A stretch of DNA of 64,000 nucleotides from Fagopyrum homotropicum (taxonomy: Eukaryota > Streptophyta > Magnoliopsida > Caryophyllales > Polygonaceae): NCBI GenBank assembly GCA_033239125.1, contig BSWB01000004.1, positions 117,561,235-117,625,234 of the forward strand, written 5' to 3'. Position 1 is the first letter of the stretch, and every line of letters begins with the position of its first letter. The translations under genes were made by a program, and so were the position numbers. Below, piece by piece: positions 45,601 to 55,367 of the stretch. The notes beneath the pieces were generated by a model. The model worked only from the letters and a program-made list of their open reading frames with translations, was not told the origin of the DNA and searched no databases.

Positions 45601-45705
45601 TTCTCTTTCTTCAGCCATCTTTCTTTCCTTGAGTTTTCTCCTCAAAGTCCTCTCAAGCTCTTGATCAAGAGGTAAGAGGTCTTCGTTGTTCCTAGATTTG
45701 CGCAT
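42628..45705 (-). CDS. gag: gag-protease of A2, 1025 codons open
   Basis: Longest open gag in the window, from ATG 45703-45705 (MRKSRNNEDLLPLDQELERTL). It encodes a coiled-coil N-terminus, a capsid-like core (SWYQALPSGKLETWEDLS), an asparagine-rich linker (about 44330-44475), the PPAYKPPLPF stretch, and the aspartic protease with CDLGASVSIIPLALC (about 43520-43580). The protease-RT linker at 42840-43010 carries the family A motif (cores at about 42866 and 42964). It ends at a TAA within the polyprotein, so RT is not expressed by simple translation. The protein would assemble particles and process the polyprotein. Confidence 0.88.
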   Translation of the reverse strand: MRKSRNNEDLLPLDQELERTLRRKLKERKMAEERERDYQTELAEKEAQLQWSEKTRREEMDRYQTKVDDLADMMFQMRLEINNLKKTKRRRRPSRSVRNNSSNEDSDSSMPPLEEIDPTINVNPFFPRPAANCRVPARGARVERVDEEPRTLGQRMDPTQEPRRLGVNFDADDAQGFSFNPQVITIVHQNQFGGTSAESPHQHLQNFEIMMETMKPKNATTNSYKLKPFFFSLKGKVLSWYQALPSGKLETWEDLSLEFLTKFFPPLKTAELRGKINAFSMRSNESLFQSWERFQDLLLDCLHHGISKLALLEIYYKGLDVETQFKLQSLSCGTFMDMREDDAWDFIEKKARVIEKYSHRKVEANYVEQGAKLSQAAQTQIFSLNTEIKELKEAIKTNFPKQKEQDVGYLGNNNNHNGNENTNRNNRNNNRNNWNNNNNRNNNWNNNRGSNNNNWRPNQQNSGNSYSNSGNSLTPPSSSSTPLKSQGQTSNGGSTSGKEKPDPMLETILGKLEGLETRIIKVDDHISKVDKAQKVLENQMFSHAEEVPRNQGKLLGKTEDNPKGRVMAITTRSGLTTTDPQPKFVEVPVEKDKEKGKEKEDVYVPPPAYKPPLPFLQSRARARLDKQFGKFIELMSKLHINIPFIDAIVGMPAYEKFLKEILSNKRKLEDFGEVKMSSDSLDLIKTMKEKMPPKLKDPGLFCIPIGVGDVTYDALCDLGASVSIIPLALCRKIGLGDPKPVKMTLYMADRSITHPVGIVEDVPVKLGKFYVPIDFVVLDIPADSLVPIILGSPFLATSGCIVDFKNARLAFDIGEEMVDFVLSTLVKEPAFDEDIFNIHDEELSREEVSSILFKDPLQKVISMSIMDIGEEEECNEAIEALETQEEVCEEEFEKLHDEAENLRIHGQTAYSTAVEFTNKSVEHSSNLHSRGGNRDTVITFHAQNHGRGEGRGAVILGESEGNCVSSTTSLDSSPTPSTSLDTSKVPSDIPQEPLETPIVMELKPLPTHLRYAFLGSNSTFPVIVS

Positions 45706-45783
45706 ACACTCGAAGAGATATCAAATAACAAGGGAAAAGCTCCCAAGCTTGACAACCGATAACCGAATTCGGCCTAGACCAAA

Positions 45784-45801
45784 TCCCCGGCAACGGCGCC
45801 A
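45784..45801 (-). promoter_or_regulatory. Primer-binding site of A2, tRNA-Asp
   Basis: On the plus strand TCCCCGGCAACGGCGCCA, identical to the B and A1 sites, six bases inside the LTR end. Confidence 0.9.
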
Positions 45802-45807
45802 AAAACT

Positions 45808-47474
45808 TGTTCGCCACTTAGCGTGCGTACAAATAAGCTTTAAATTTATAAAACTAGAATCAAGCAAGCGAACCCGAAGTGTACGGATCGATATAGTTAA
45901 GCAATAATTCCAGAGTAGCGAACACAGGGATTTGGGGGGTTAAATCCAATTATAGAATTGTCAAGCAAGTAAATATATAAGCTTTTGTAAATATTGGGAA
46001 AACAACAATCCTAAAGATCTAGGAATCCAGCTGTGGCAATCGATTCAAGATATACTAAAGATATAAGGACAGAGTTAAGAGTTGCAAAGGTATACTAATG
46101 CAAAGCAATGTACGGTGAAGTTCCAAGGCTTCATGTGACTTATCTAGAAATACTCTCTATAAAGGTTGTTGGGGTTTCAGTATAGAAAAGATCTAAAGAC
46201 AAGAATTAATATCAAATACCCAAACTTGTAATCCAAGGATCAAGACTAACTAAACCGATTAAGGTTGTGACACTCGGAATCGAGGTAGAGGTTGTTGAGG
46301 CTTCACTACCACCTAGAAAAGGCAAGCCAAAACTAAGTTAAAGCAAATCTTTAACTTTGGATTAAAGTAAAAGCAAGGTTCGTAAACTAAGGGAAATTAC
46401 GGGTGGATCTTGAGATTCCATGGCCGTGGAACTCAAGAACACACCGTGATTTTGGTTCGTCGGCGATTCTCTCTAACTCTCAGGGTCCAATCTGTTTACG
46501 ATCGATCTATCATCATCTAAGCCACAACTATCAACCCTTCACCTTAGAATTGCTAAAGGGTTTTAGCCAACAACAGTCATTAAGATATCAAATTCAAGAT
46601 TTAAAAGAACGAAAGATGAAAACCTTCGAAACCCTTCAATAAATCTCAAATCAATCTCAAATCCACAAACAAGGTAACGATGTATATCAGATTCCGAATA
46701 ACACAAACCAATCACAATCCTTGATAAGAACGAAGAACGGGATGTCAATCCGTCTTCTAATCAAACCTAAGGACAAAGCGTAACTTCCAAATCTCCAAAT
46801 CTTCGCAAATCTCCGTTGCGAAATAGCAATCTCCACACGTCCAATTGGAACCCTAGGCACGTGCAAGTAAGCGTAAGCGAAGGTCTAAGAAGAGGTGACG
46901 GAATCTCCTTCCTTCTGTCCTTTTATAGGGAAAGATAGAATAAGTGTCCAGCCCATTGTGTAAAAGATCGTGGCTTTAATTTGTACGTTAAAAGATTGCC
47001 TAAATCACGGTTCCATAGGATTCCACGCCCGTGGTTTAGAGCGTGGAATTTGATTACGGTGCTTCACAACTTCCATGGCTGTGTAACTCACTGGAATGCT
47101 CCACGCTTGTGTTGCCAAAGTTCCACGGCCGTGGTTTAGAGCGTGGACTCCATTACGGCCGTATTTTAGAGCGTGGAACATAGATTGCTCGTAAATCTCC
47201 CTTGTTTTGTGTCATTCTTCATCCTAGCATCTTCCTTAGCTCTTTTGTGGTGTCCTCAATCCTTGGACATGCTCAATCCATCTCCATTCTCCCTTGATTC
47301 GTTCGGTTTTAGCTTTTATTTGCCTACAATCAACACAAAGCTTATGTAGACCTCTATATCGACAATATAGACAAACTAGCTCACAATTGCTTAAATGCTT
47401 TATCAATGAACACTAATATGGATGAAATACATCTGGAAAACGTGCCTAAAATATCACAATATTTCATGCTAACA
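45808..47474 (-). repeat. 5' LTR of A2
   Basis: 1667 bp, plus-strand ends TGTTCGCCAC and CATGCTAACA. TATAAAA lies on the minus strand at 46921-46927. Family A motifs lie upstream of it in the sense of transcription (cores at about 47123 and 47155 with CTCTAAA-type half-sites, 47005-47180). A degenerate one lies downstream at about 46418-46430. Two GGTTGTTGAGGCTT-type words are present (one is GGTTGTTGGGGTTT). AAGCT follows at 47475-47479. Confidence 0.94.
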
Positions 47475-48685
47475 AAGCTCGACACTACGTTTGGGATGAT
47501 CCTTACATTTGGAAGCATTGTAGTGACCAAGTGATCCGACGCTACATTCCGGACAAAGAGGTACAATCCGTCCTAACTTTCTGTCATTCTGAAGCATGTG
47601 GGGGGCACTTTGTGGCAAACAAAACTACAAGAAAAGTTTTGGATGTCGGTTTCTTTTGGCCACACATTTTTCGAGACGCTTTTGCATTTTGCAAAGTGTG
47701 TGATAGATGCCAAAGGGTAGGAAATCTTTCAAGGAGCCATGAAATGCCCCAATCCTCTCTTATATTTTGCGAAATATTTGATGTTTGGAGAAATGATTTC
47801 ATGGGGCCGTTTCCTACTTCATTCGGGCACACATATATTTTGCTTGCAGTGGACTATGTTTCCAAGTGGGTGGAAGCAAATGCCACCAAAAATGATGATT
47901 CAAAAGTGGTTGCAGTGTTTCTTAAGGATAACATTTTCGCACGATTTGGAATTCCGAAAGCCTTAATCAGCGATAGGGGTACCCATTTCTGCAACAAGAC
48001 GATCATATCTCTCCTTAAGAAGTATCACATCCACCAACGAGTGTCAACAGCTTATCATCCACAAACAAATGGCCAAGCTGAGGTATCTAACCGGGAAATA
48101 AAAACCATCCTTGAAAAGACGGTCTCTCCCGGACGGAAGGATTGGAGTGCAAGGCTAAATGACGCCCTATGGGCATATCGGACGACCTATAAAACTCCTA
48201 TCGGGATGTCTCCTTTTAGGCTCGTGTTTAGGAAATCCTGTCACCTACCGGTGGAGCTAGAGCACAAAGCTTGGTGGGCGGTAAAGAAGTGCAACATGAA
48301 CATAGAGGAAGTGGGAGAATTCCAGAAGCTCCAATTGCAAGAGTTGGAGGAATTGAGGTTAGATGCATATGACCATGCCACCACATACAAAGAAAAGACC
48401 GAAGCACGGCATAACCGAAACATTCTCCGGAAGGATTTCAAGGTAGGTAATAAGGTACTTCTCTTTCAATCACGTTTGAAACTCTTTGCACGTAAGCTGC
48501 GTTCGAGATGGACAAGGCCGTTCGTTGTAGCTGAGGTATACCCTCACGGAGCTGTGGATCTTTATGACCCCCAAACGCACAAGGTGTTCAAGTTAAACGG
48601 ACAAATGCTAAAGCCTTACTTTGAAGGAGTCAAGAACAATCCGATTGATGAGATGGTGATGGAGGAAGCACAATCAGAGAAGTAG
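47475..48685 (+). pseudogene. pol: Integrase of element C, main part
   Basis: Resumes after the A2 insertion. It contains the HHCC zinc-binding residues (TFCHSEACGGHF, then CKVCDRCQRVGN) and the catalytic core: NDFMGPFPTS (first Asp), LISDRGTHF (second Asp), HPQTNGQAEVSNREIKTILE (Glu). The C-terminal part reads RPFVVAEVYPHGAVDLYD. Open to 48685, so this domain itself is intact although its N-terminus is separated by A2. Confidence 0.9.
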
Positions 48686-48725
48686 AGGCCTTACGTCGAG
48701 CCAACGACGAAAAACAAAGGCGCTG

Positions 48726-48743
48726 CTCGGGAGGCAACCCGAA
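48726..48743 (+). promoter_or_regulatory. Post-pol hairpin of element C, with compensatory change
   Basis: CTCGGG AGGCAA CCCGAA, 40 bases after the pol stop. Compared with CTTGGG AGGCAA CCCAAG in A2 and D2, the third pair is C-G instead of T-A, so pairing is kept; the outermost pair is lost. The loop is identical to that of B and D2. Confidence 0.8.
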
Positions 48744-49558
48744 GGAATAAGAAGAGGAGCCTCTGTCAAGAAAACCGCCCCTACGGCTCAACGTCCCCGC
48801 CCCTGCGGTGACACCCATGCCCAGTGCCGCCCCCGGCGCTGGGCCAGCGCCTGCAACATGCTACTCACTGCCCCCGGGGTGACTCCTCTACGCCCCTGTG
48901 GCGGCCATCCTTGACACACATCCTCGGCACCGCCCCCGGCGTTGAGCCTGCGTGGCCCCTCTCCCTTGTCCCCGCCCCCGCGGCAACAAGCTCCCGCCCT
49001 TGCGGATTTACCCAAAAAAGAAAAAAATAGAAATCGCAAAAACATTCCCCTACACCTACCCCACCCACCCACTCTCTATCTCCTCACCAACCACAACCAC
49101 ATCTCCCTCGCCTTAACCTCTCTCAAGCTGCAACACCCCTGCGCCACCACCAAACACTCACAAACCACCCCTAGGACGCCCCTGTACTACTTCCGACGAC
49201 AGCCAACAACCTGCGACGCCCCTGCGCCACCCTAACCAGATCCACCTTCCTCCCTCCAAACTCTCTCACCTTACTACACTGTTCATCACCACCCACCACA
49301 AACTCCAATCCTGCTCCACCTCGGGCGACGCCTATACCAGCAAAGAAGTCACCGGAACGGCCTCAGCATCACCACCTTCGTCGCTCCCCAAAATTCGCCC
49401 TCTGCACTTCTCCCACCCCTGCCCTTGCAAGCTCCCGCACCTGCGCCTTGCCGCCCCTGCGCCTGCTTCAGCCGCCCCAGCTGAAAACACAACAGAGGGT
49501 TCGTCTTCTCTCCTTATTTTTGCAAGTTTCTGATTCCTTTGCTAAATCAAATACCAGA
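48744..49558 (+). other. Leader between pol and ORF2 of element C
   Basis: About 815 bases, C-rich and without a supported gene. Family C motif and derivatives are dense at 48775-49010 (CCGCCCCTACGG, CCGCCCCTGCGG, CCGCCCCCGGCG, GCCCCTGTGGCGG, CCGCCCCCGCGG) and again at 49195-49215 and 49435-49475. This is the same position as the leader clusters of A, B and D. Confidence 0.7.
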
Positions 49559-50910
49559 ATGGAGCCACAAAGGAAATACAAAATGTCTGAAGCTGAGAAA
49601 GAGAGGTATAGGATCGTACAAGATCAAGTTGTGTACGCAACTCGATTCTTAAACGTTCCTACATTGGAGAAGCTTGGCATGCTGGAGAGCATGCATCCCT
49701 TTTTGGCCAATGCTGGGCTCGGAGACTTCCTACAGAGGAGTGCTCCAACATATCCTGAGCTCAGCAGACAGTTCATCTCCACCTTCACAATGGAGAAGGA
49801 AGATCATGTGTGTATTGGACTCACCTTCAAGTTCAACATGGTGAAATACACACTTGATTACCACCAGCTACAGAAGGCCTTCGGGGTGACTCTCAACCCC
49901 TCCGAGAACTGGTGGGATCCAGTCCCCACCCCGGACCTGTGTGAGTTTTGGCAGGCAGCTACCGGGTCAAAGTTCCATGCAGGGGTGAGTACTCCAACAA
50001 ACTCACTCACCCTTGCTTGAGGCTCCTCTCCAAGATCCTCATGAGTGTCTTCTGTGGACACAAAGAGGAGAACAAGGTCGCCCTCAAGGACCTCCCACTA
50101 CTCTACTCCTGCCTTCCGAAGAGCGAGAAGGTGATGGATTGGTTGTCCCTCTTCCTTGCCACTTTGAAGCGGATTAGGAGGAATGAGCCGAGGGACATTG
50201 TTGGCGGTGGGGTGATCTCCTCGATCGCCTCACAGGTGATGGACCTGTCCGAGCTAGAGGACGGCCTAGAGGCTCCCCTTTACACAGAGGGGATGCTTAG
50301 GAGGTGCAAGCTCCTCCGACGGGACGGGGAGAACCTATTTTGGATCTCCCTTGCAGATGGGAGCCACCTCACTTACCTCCCTCGGCCTTTACCATTCGGA
50401 GATGAGCTCTCCGAGCTCTACATCCTGGCAGATCCCTTCGTACCGAGGAGGCCGCTAGTGGCCATTGTGGTAAGGCATGCTGCGAGCTCCAGCCGGGCTC
50501 ATCAGGAGGAGCACATGCCCATCCCCGACGACGAGGAGATACCCACTGCAGCACTAGAGGAGGATCCGGCCCTTGCGAGCCTTCAGGCTCAGATGGCAGC
50601 TATGACCACCCAGCACCAGGCATGGCAGTCCGACTACCAGAGGACTATGATGGAGCAGTAGACGAGCTTTGCCGCCTCCATGACCTCCCATTTCGACCAG
50701 AGGCAGGAGGCTTTGCAGCCGGCCCAGCAGCAGCAGTTGGAGGCTCAACAGCTGGCTTGGCAAGCCAGCTTTGAGACCTCTTTTGGCCGTCGGATGGAGG
50801 CCCAGCAGGACCGCATTAATGACATCTACCGCTGGCAGGAACACTTCTTCAACCACTTTCCATACGCACCGGAGGAGGGTCCGGATGGTCCATCTGGACC
50901 ATCCCTTTGA
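49559..50910 (+). pseudogene. ORF2 of element C
   Basis: ATG 49559 (MEPQRKYKMSEAEKERYR). It is a divergent relative of the A/B/D ORF2, recognised by position and by a shared layout: ELSRQFISTF, FKFNMVKYTLDYHQLQKAFGV, VGGGVISSIASQVMDLS, then a Pro/Gln-rich C-terminus. The frame changes at about 49985-50020 and a TAG lies at 50659. A glutamine-rich coil (QEALQPAQQQQLEAQQ) follows, ending at 50910. No membrane span is seen. Function is unknown. Confidence 0.72.
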
Positions 50911-51581
50911 GGGGTATGTTTCTCTTCCCTTTCCCACATTTATCTTTGCCTCATTTCCACTTTGAGGGCGAAGTGATCTTCAAGTATGGGGGAGGGACAT
51001 ATCATTGCATGTACAGTTTCTTTTGAGTTGTTTGAGTTGTTTTGCATTGAATCTTATGAAGTTTGAAATTCAAATAAAAAAAAGAAAAAGAAAAAGAAAA
51101 AGAAAAAGCCAAAGAAAATGAAAAAAAAGGCATGAAAATCCTTGGATAAACCGAAAATCCGAAAGGGCAGTTTAGGCAAAAAGAAGGTAGTCCGACCAAC
51201 CTTAGGTTGGTGCAAAATTGGACTTGAGGGATGTGAGACTAAAGTGAGATCATCAAAGAAAGGAAGAAGAGTGGCAAGGTGAAAACCCGAAAGGGCACCT
51301 TGGCAAAATGAGCGACACCGAGTATAGGTTTCCCTTCCGGTGTTTGGCGACATAAGAAGGGGAGTCATAAGAAGGTTGTCCGGGTAGGCCACTCTTGGAG
51401 CAATAAGGATGGTAGTTTCTCACCTTTTTCTCACATTTCCTCTCTTCTCCTTCTTTCTTTCTTGACTTTTCTTTTGTTTTCATTATCTTTTCTGCTTGCC
51501 CATGCTTCCAGAGGCCTTTGAGTCTAGTTGTTGTCATTTGTTTTACTTGGGACGAGTAAAAGGTCTAAGTATGGGGGAGTT
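50911..51581 (+). other. 3' UTR of element C with polypurine tract
   Basis: No supported gene. It holds a purine-rich simple repeat at 51073-51130. Two related words occur: CCGAAAGGGCAGTTTAGGCA at about 51161 and CCGAAAGGGCACCTTGGCA at about 51287. The tract AAGTATGGGGGAGTT directly precedes the LTR at 51582 and is the likely polypurine tract. Confidence 0.75.
51073..51130 (+). repeat. AAAAAG simple repeat in the 3' UTR of C
   Basis: A run of about 58 bases made almost only of A and G with period six. Confidence 0.85.
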
Positions 51582-53102
51582 TGATAGGTGACGGAATCAC
51601 TATTAATTAAGATAGTTTTTAGAGTCTTTCTATTGCATTTGTATCGGTTTATGCTACTAACTCCTTGGTCCAGAAGAAGAAGACTAAAAGAAGCTAAGGA
51701 AGGAGTTATAAGCACTTAGGAGTGAAGATCGTTCACGAAGCAAAACTTTTGTTGCTTCACCGCCCCCGCGGAGCCTTGTCACCGCCCCTGTGGGTGACAC
51801 CTTATTCCGGAGCGCTCCCTGCGCCTTAACCAGCGCCAGCCACAAAGACTGTCACCACCCCTGCGTCAACCCCTGGCGCCCCTGCGGTGACTTGCCCTAA
51901 AGAAGCGAAGACCAACGCCCCTATGCCTTCCCCTACGCCTCTTCCTGCGCCTCAACCTGGGAGCTAGAAGGTGAAGAGTATGTGTCACCGCCCCTGCGTT
52001 GACACTTAGACGCCCCGGCGGCTTGGCATCAGAAACGGCAGGAAATTGAAGAGTCAGACGTTTGAAGAGCATTAAAGATCCGCCCCTGTGGAATTGCCTA
52101 GCCGCCCTTGTGGTCATGAAGACGATCAAGCGTTTTTGCCTTCAACGCCCCAGTGGAGCTGAAGGCTGCCCCTACTGTTCAAGGACAGAAGCTTTACTCC
52201 GGCTGTTTACACCACCTTTATGGCATTAAATGTGGCTGTTTTGGGTCGTCCATTTACTCCTATTTAGTGTCTTTTGTACTATAAATAGGCCTTGGTTGAT
52301 TGCTAGAATCATCCAACTTGTTATCCATCATCTTCCACTTAGAAACCAATTTTCATTTCCATTGTAATGAGTTGCTAACTCCCTTGCTACATTGGGTTGG
52401 TATAAAGCTGCGTTGTTACTTTGGTTGTAAGTTTTCTTTAATATAAGTTTTCATTCGTAATGCTTTGTGTTTTCTTGATCTCCATTGTCTAATTGCATGT
52501 TTTACTATTACTTGAGATTGATCACCTTAGGTTCTAAAGTGCATGCAAAGAACTAGGATTAATAGGTTCCGGGTTCGGGTCTTTAATCTAGTATTAAACT
52601 TAAAGTAATAACGGGTTGTCATTACTTAAAGAAAAGGAACACAAATATAAAGATAAGCTTAACGGTTTTAACCTTTTCTTTATATCCCTTAGTCTTTGTT
52701 TGAAAGCTACTTGTTTTTTGTTCTTGTAGGTTTACGGAACACTAACCTGTTAAGTTGTGTTGATGCCGGTTGGCTCAACACATATATATGATCGAGACGG
52801 GAGATTACCTGAAAACTTGTAAAAAGAACTTACCAAAGTAGCAATTGCATGCTTAGAATCAACCTAATGTAGATTCAACCATTATTGTCTTACTTGTTGC
52901 GTTATTCGTTTTTATAAGTTTTTGTGCATCAATTTAACCAAAACCCCCCCTTTGTTACTTGTTTCTATAATCAACAATTGCATCTAATAAAACACCTTAA
53001 CTCTCTTGGGTTCAACCCTTACTTAACCACTATACTTGTTTTAGTGCTAAGTCGGGATTTACTTTTGATTGGGTATAGACGACCATAGAATACCTCCAGT
53101 CA
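51582..53102 (+). repeat. 3' LTR of element C
   Basis: TGATAGGTGA to CCTCCAGTCA, 1521 bp, followed by CCATG at 53103-53107. Family C motifs, several with substitutions, lie at 51758-52165 upstream of the TATA box at 52280-52287. Compared with 28343-29823 it has about 40 extra bases near 51885-51925 and scattered substitutions. Confidence 0.92.
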
Positions 53103-53107
53103 CCATG

Positions 53108-53582
53108 AAAGCTTACCAACTAAGCTTCCATAAGATCAGCACCACACCATCATCACCTCAAGCTGGCTCAACAAGGCACAACAACATCATCAACACCAAA
53201 GCCAAGCCAAACTATGCAAGAACTCTCACACTCTCAACAAAACTCAAGGAAGATCAAGCAAGGATGATCCAAGGGATAAGAGAGAAGAAGATGTACGTAA
53301 GGAGAGAGAGATGAAGCTGAGAATCGTAAACCCTCATCAAAGGGAGAATATGAAGGTTATAAAGGGGGTAAAAAGAGTAACTAGGCAAACCGCAGGGGCG
53401 CCCTCTGGGTTACGCAAGGGCAGTCCAGGCTAATTCCTGGCCCTCTGCTCACTCTCTCAGTAGCTCAGCAACTAGGCTCTTACAGTCTGGATGGTCCTCT
53501 TTGACTGACCATGTGTCTGGGGGTGAAACGTAGTCGTGAAGTGTAGACTCGTCCCCAAAGTAGTATGTATTTGTTGCCAAAA
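53108..53582 (-). repeat. Chromovirus LTR fragment (right copy)
   Basis: Same sequence as 29829-30355 apart from a missing segment of about 50 bases. It follows the CCATG at the end of the C 3' LTR, as expected for the right flank of the C insertion. It contains AACCGCAGGGGCGCC at about 53388. It ends at the D1 LTR start. Confidence 0.85.
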
Positions 53583-55239
53583 TGATAGCATGTATTATGG
53601 TCTGTATTTTGGGATTGGTTTAGACGCTTTATCTTCATAATTCTGCATGTATGGATGTATATTATTTGATTATATTGTTGTTTTGTCTACCTTTGTGGGA
53701 ATCGAGGTCTACACCTTGTTTCATTGTAATTGTAGGGAAAATGGCGCGTTTTGGACCTAAATGGAGCTAAGGAAGCTAAAGAGTTACTTGAGCTACATTT
53801 TGGAGCTTTGAGAAGATCTCAGGAAGCATGGAAATGATTTAGAGGATTGCTTTTGGACCAGATTCGAGATGATTTACATGCAGATGAGATTCACCTCGGT
53901 CAGCTACAGTACCACCTCGACCGAGGTGATCTTGAGGAGCGTCTGGACCGAGACAAACACCTCACCGCCGACAAGATCTTTATTTTTGGCTGAGATCTTC
54001 TATTTTTGGAAAAAGAATATCACATATTTTTGGCTGGATTTCTGGAAGGAAGATAATATTTTTGGCTGATTTATTTTGGAAGATATGGATATAATTTCTA
54101 GAAAATTATCTTTTTAAGATATTTTATCTTTGGGAGATAATTCTCCTATATAAAGGGTTGGATTTGCTACAATTCAGCATCCTGGAATAGTCGGATCAAA
54201 GGTTTTCTGAAGGAAGTTTGAAGGAAGTTTTGAAGGTTGAAGTTCAAGGAAAGAAGGAACCGAGTTGAAGTTGGCTTTGAAGGAGTTTGTAAGATCTTCT
54301 TAGTTAGCTTTTGGTTTTGTTGTCTTTTCTGATTTGTGATTGAGGAACGATGTTTGTTGTTTGTTTGATTCATTCAGTTATTGAGACCTTTGCCTTAAGG
54401 TTTTCTTGTTTGAATATTTATTCCTTTCTTATAAATTTTATTATTGTTATCATGATGATTGTTGGCTAAGTTCTTTATGCGATTCTAGGGTGATTGGCTG
54501 AAAGTTGTGGGAAAGACGATGATAGAATGATCTTAACCCCAGCGGACCTTGAAAGCTCGAGCTTGTACCTTAACCGACGAACACCTCGGTCAGTCATTGA
54601 ACATCTCGGTCGGATGGAATATAACTGAACGAGGTGAACCTTTCCTGAACCTTATCTGAGTTAAGATTCCAGATTGCCAAATCCTATCCTTGTTATACCT
54701 TTCTTGGTTCAACGCAAGCCTAGGATGAGACTTACCCGGTGATTCCTTTGTTTGTTTACCCAAGATAATGAGTGTAGGTAATAAAGGTTTCTCCTTTTAT
54801 TGGGGTTTGAGTGTGCCTTCATCCCATCTTTGTGAGTAGCCTGAGACTTACCCGGTAAAAGGAGCTTTGGTTTTGGATAGTGAGTAGTGAGACTTACCCG
54901 GTTATCTATTCCCACCTTAGAAACACCTTCCCTTTGCAAACCTCAGCTTTGTCCATGTTATCTATTGAGATCTTGAGTCGGAACCACAACAGGATGCTTT
55001 AATCTCTAGAATCCGCATTCTCCTTTATCTGACTTTTATATCATCTTTGATTGCTTTAATTGCTTGTGGTTATTTGACAACCTGATTACCGTTCTTTGTT
55101 TCACCATAGTCCTTGTGTTCGACCCCCAGAATTCTTGCTTCTATTATAATTGATCAGTACACCTCGGGTTCGCATTTTGTTCAAGCATACTTCTTGGGTT
55201 ATATATATTAAAGCTTGCTCACACATTTTGGAGCAAATA
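53583..55239 (+). repeat. 5' LTR of D1
   Basis: Starts TGATAGCATG; the other end reads GAGCAAATA where D2 reads GAGCGAACA. About 1657 bp. The motif cluster at 53891-53967 (palindrome CCTCGACCGAGG at 53915-53926) precedes a TATATAAAGG at 54147-54156. Further half-sites are at 54589-54640. The word TGAGACTTACCCGGT occurs at 54726-54740, 54842-54856 and 54888-54902. Confidence 0.88.
54147..54156 (+). promoter_or_regulatory. TATA box of the D1 LTR
   Basis: TATATAAAGG about 180 bases after the motif cluster. D2 has the equivalent box on the minus strand at about 58777-58786. Confidence 0.7.
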
Positions 55240-55245
55240 TGTTTT

Positions 55246-55263
55246 TGGCGCCGTTGTCGGGGA
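55246..55263 (+). promoter_or_regulatory. Primer-binding site of D1, tRNA-Asp
   Basis: TGGCGCCGTTGTCGGGGA, 17 of 18 bases equal to the A and B sites (C to T at the twelfth base). Confidence 0.85.
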
Positions 55264-55367
55264 CTTGGTTTAGACCAAGTTCGGTTTCGGTTGTCTTTCG
55301 GGGCTATTGCCCTTGTTGCTATTGACCACTTTACTTGAGTGTTTTAGCAGGATCTTTCCTTAGGTTT

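Larger units (their letters stand above)
34628..47474 (-). mobile_element. Athila-like LTR retrotransposon A2, nearly intact
   Basis: 12,847 bp, minus strand, both LTRs, AAGCT duplication, inserted in the integrase of C. It is the same family as A1 (motif, proteins, primer site), but the LTR differs enough to call a subfamily. In gag-pol only one stop and one frameshift are visible. ORF2 has one stop with a small deletion. It is the best-preserved coding copy in the window. Confidence 0.95.

Noticed and set aside
48788..49235. Overlapping ORFs on both strands in the C leader
   Set aside because: High GC and few stops make chance ORFs likely. They run over motif copies and have no domain or homologous frame in the other families.
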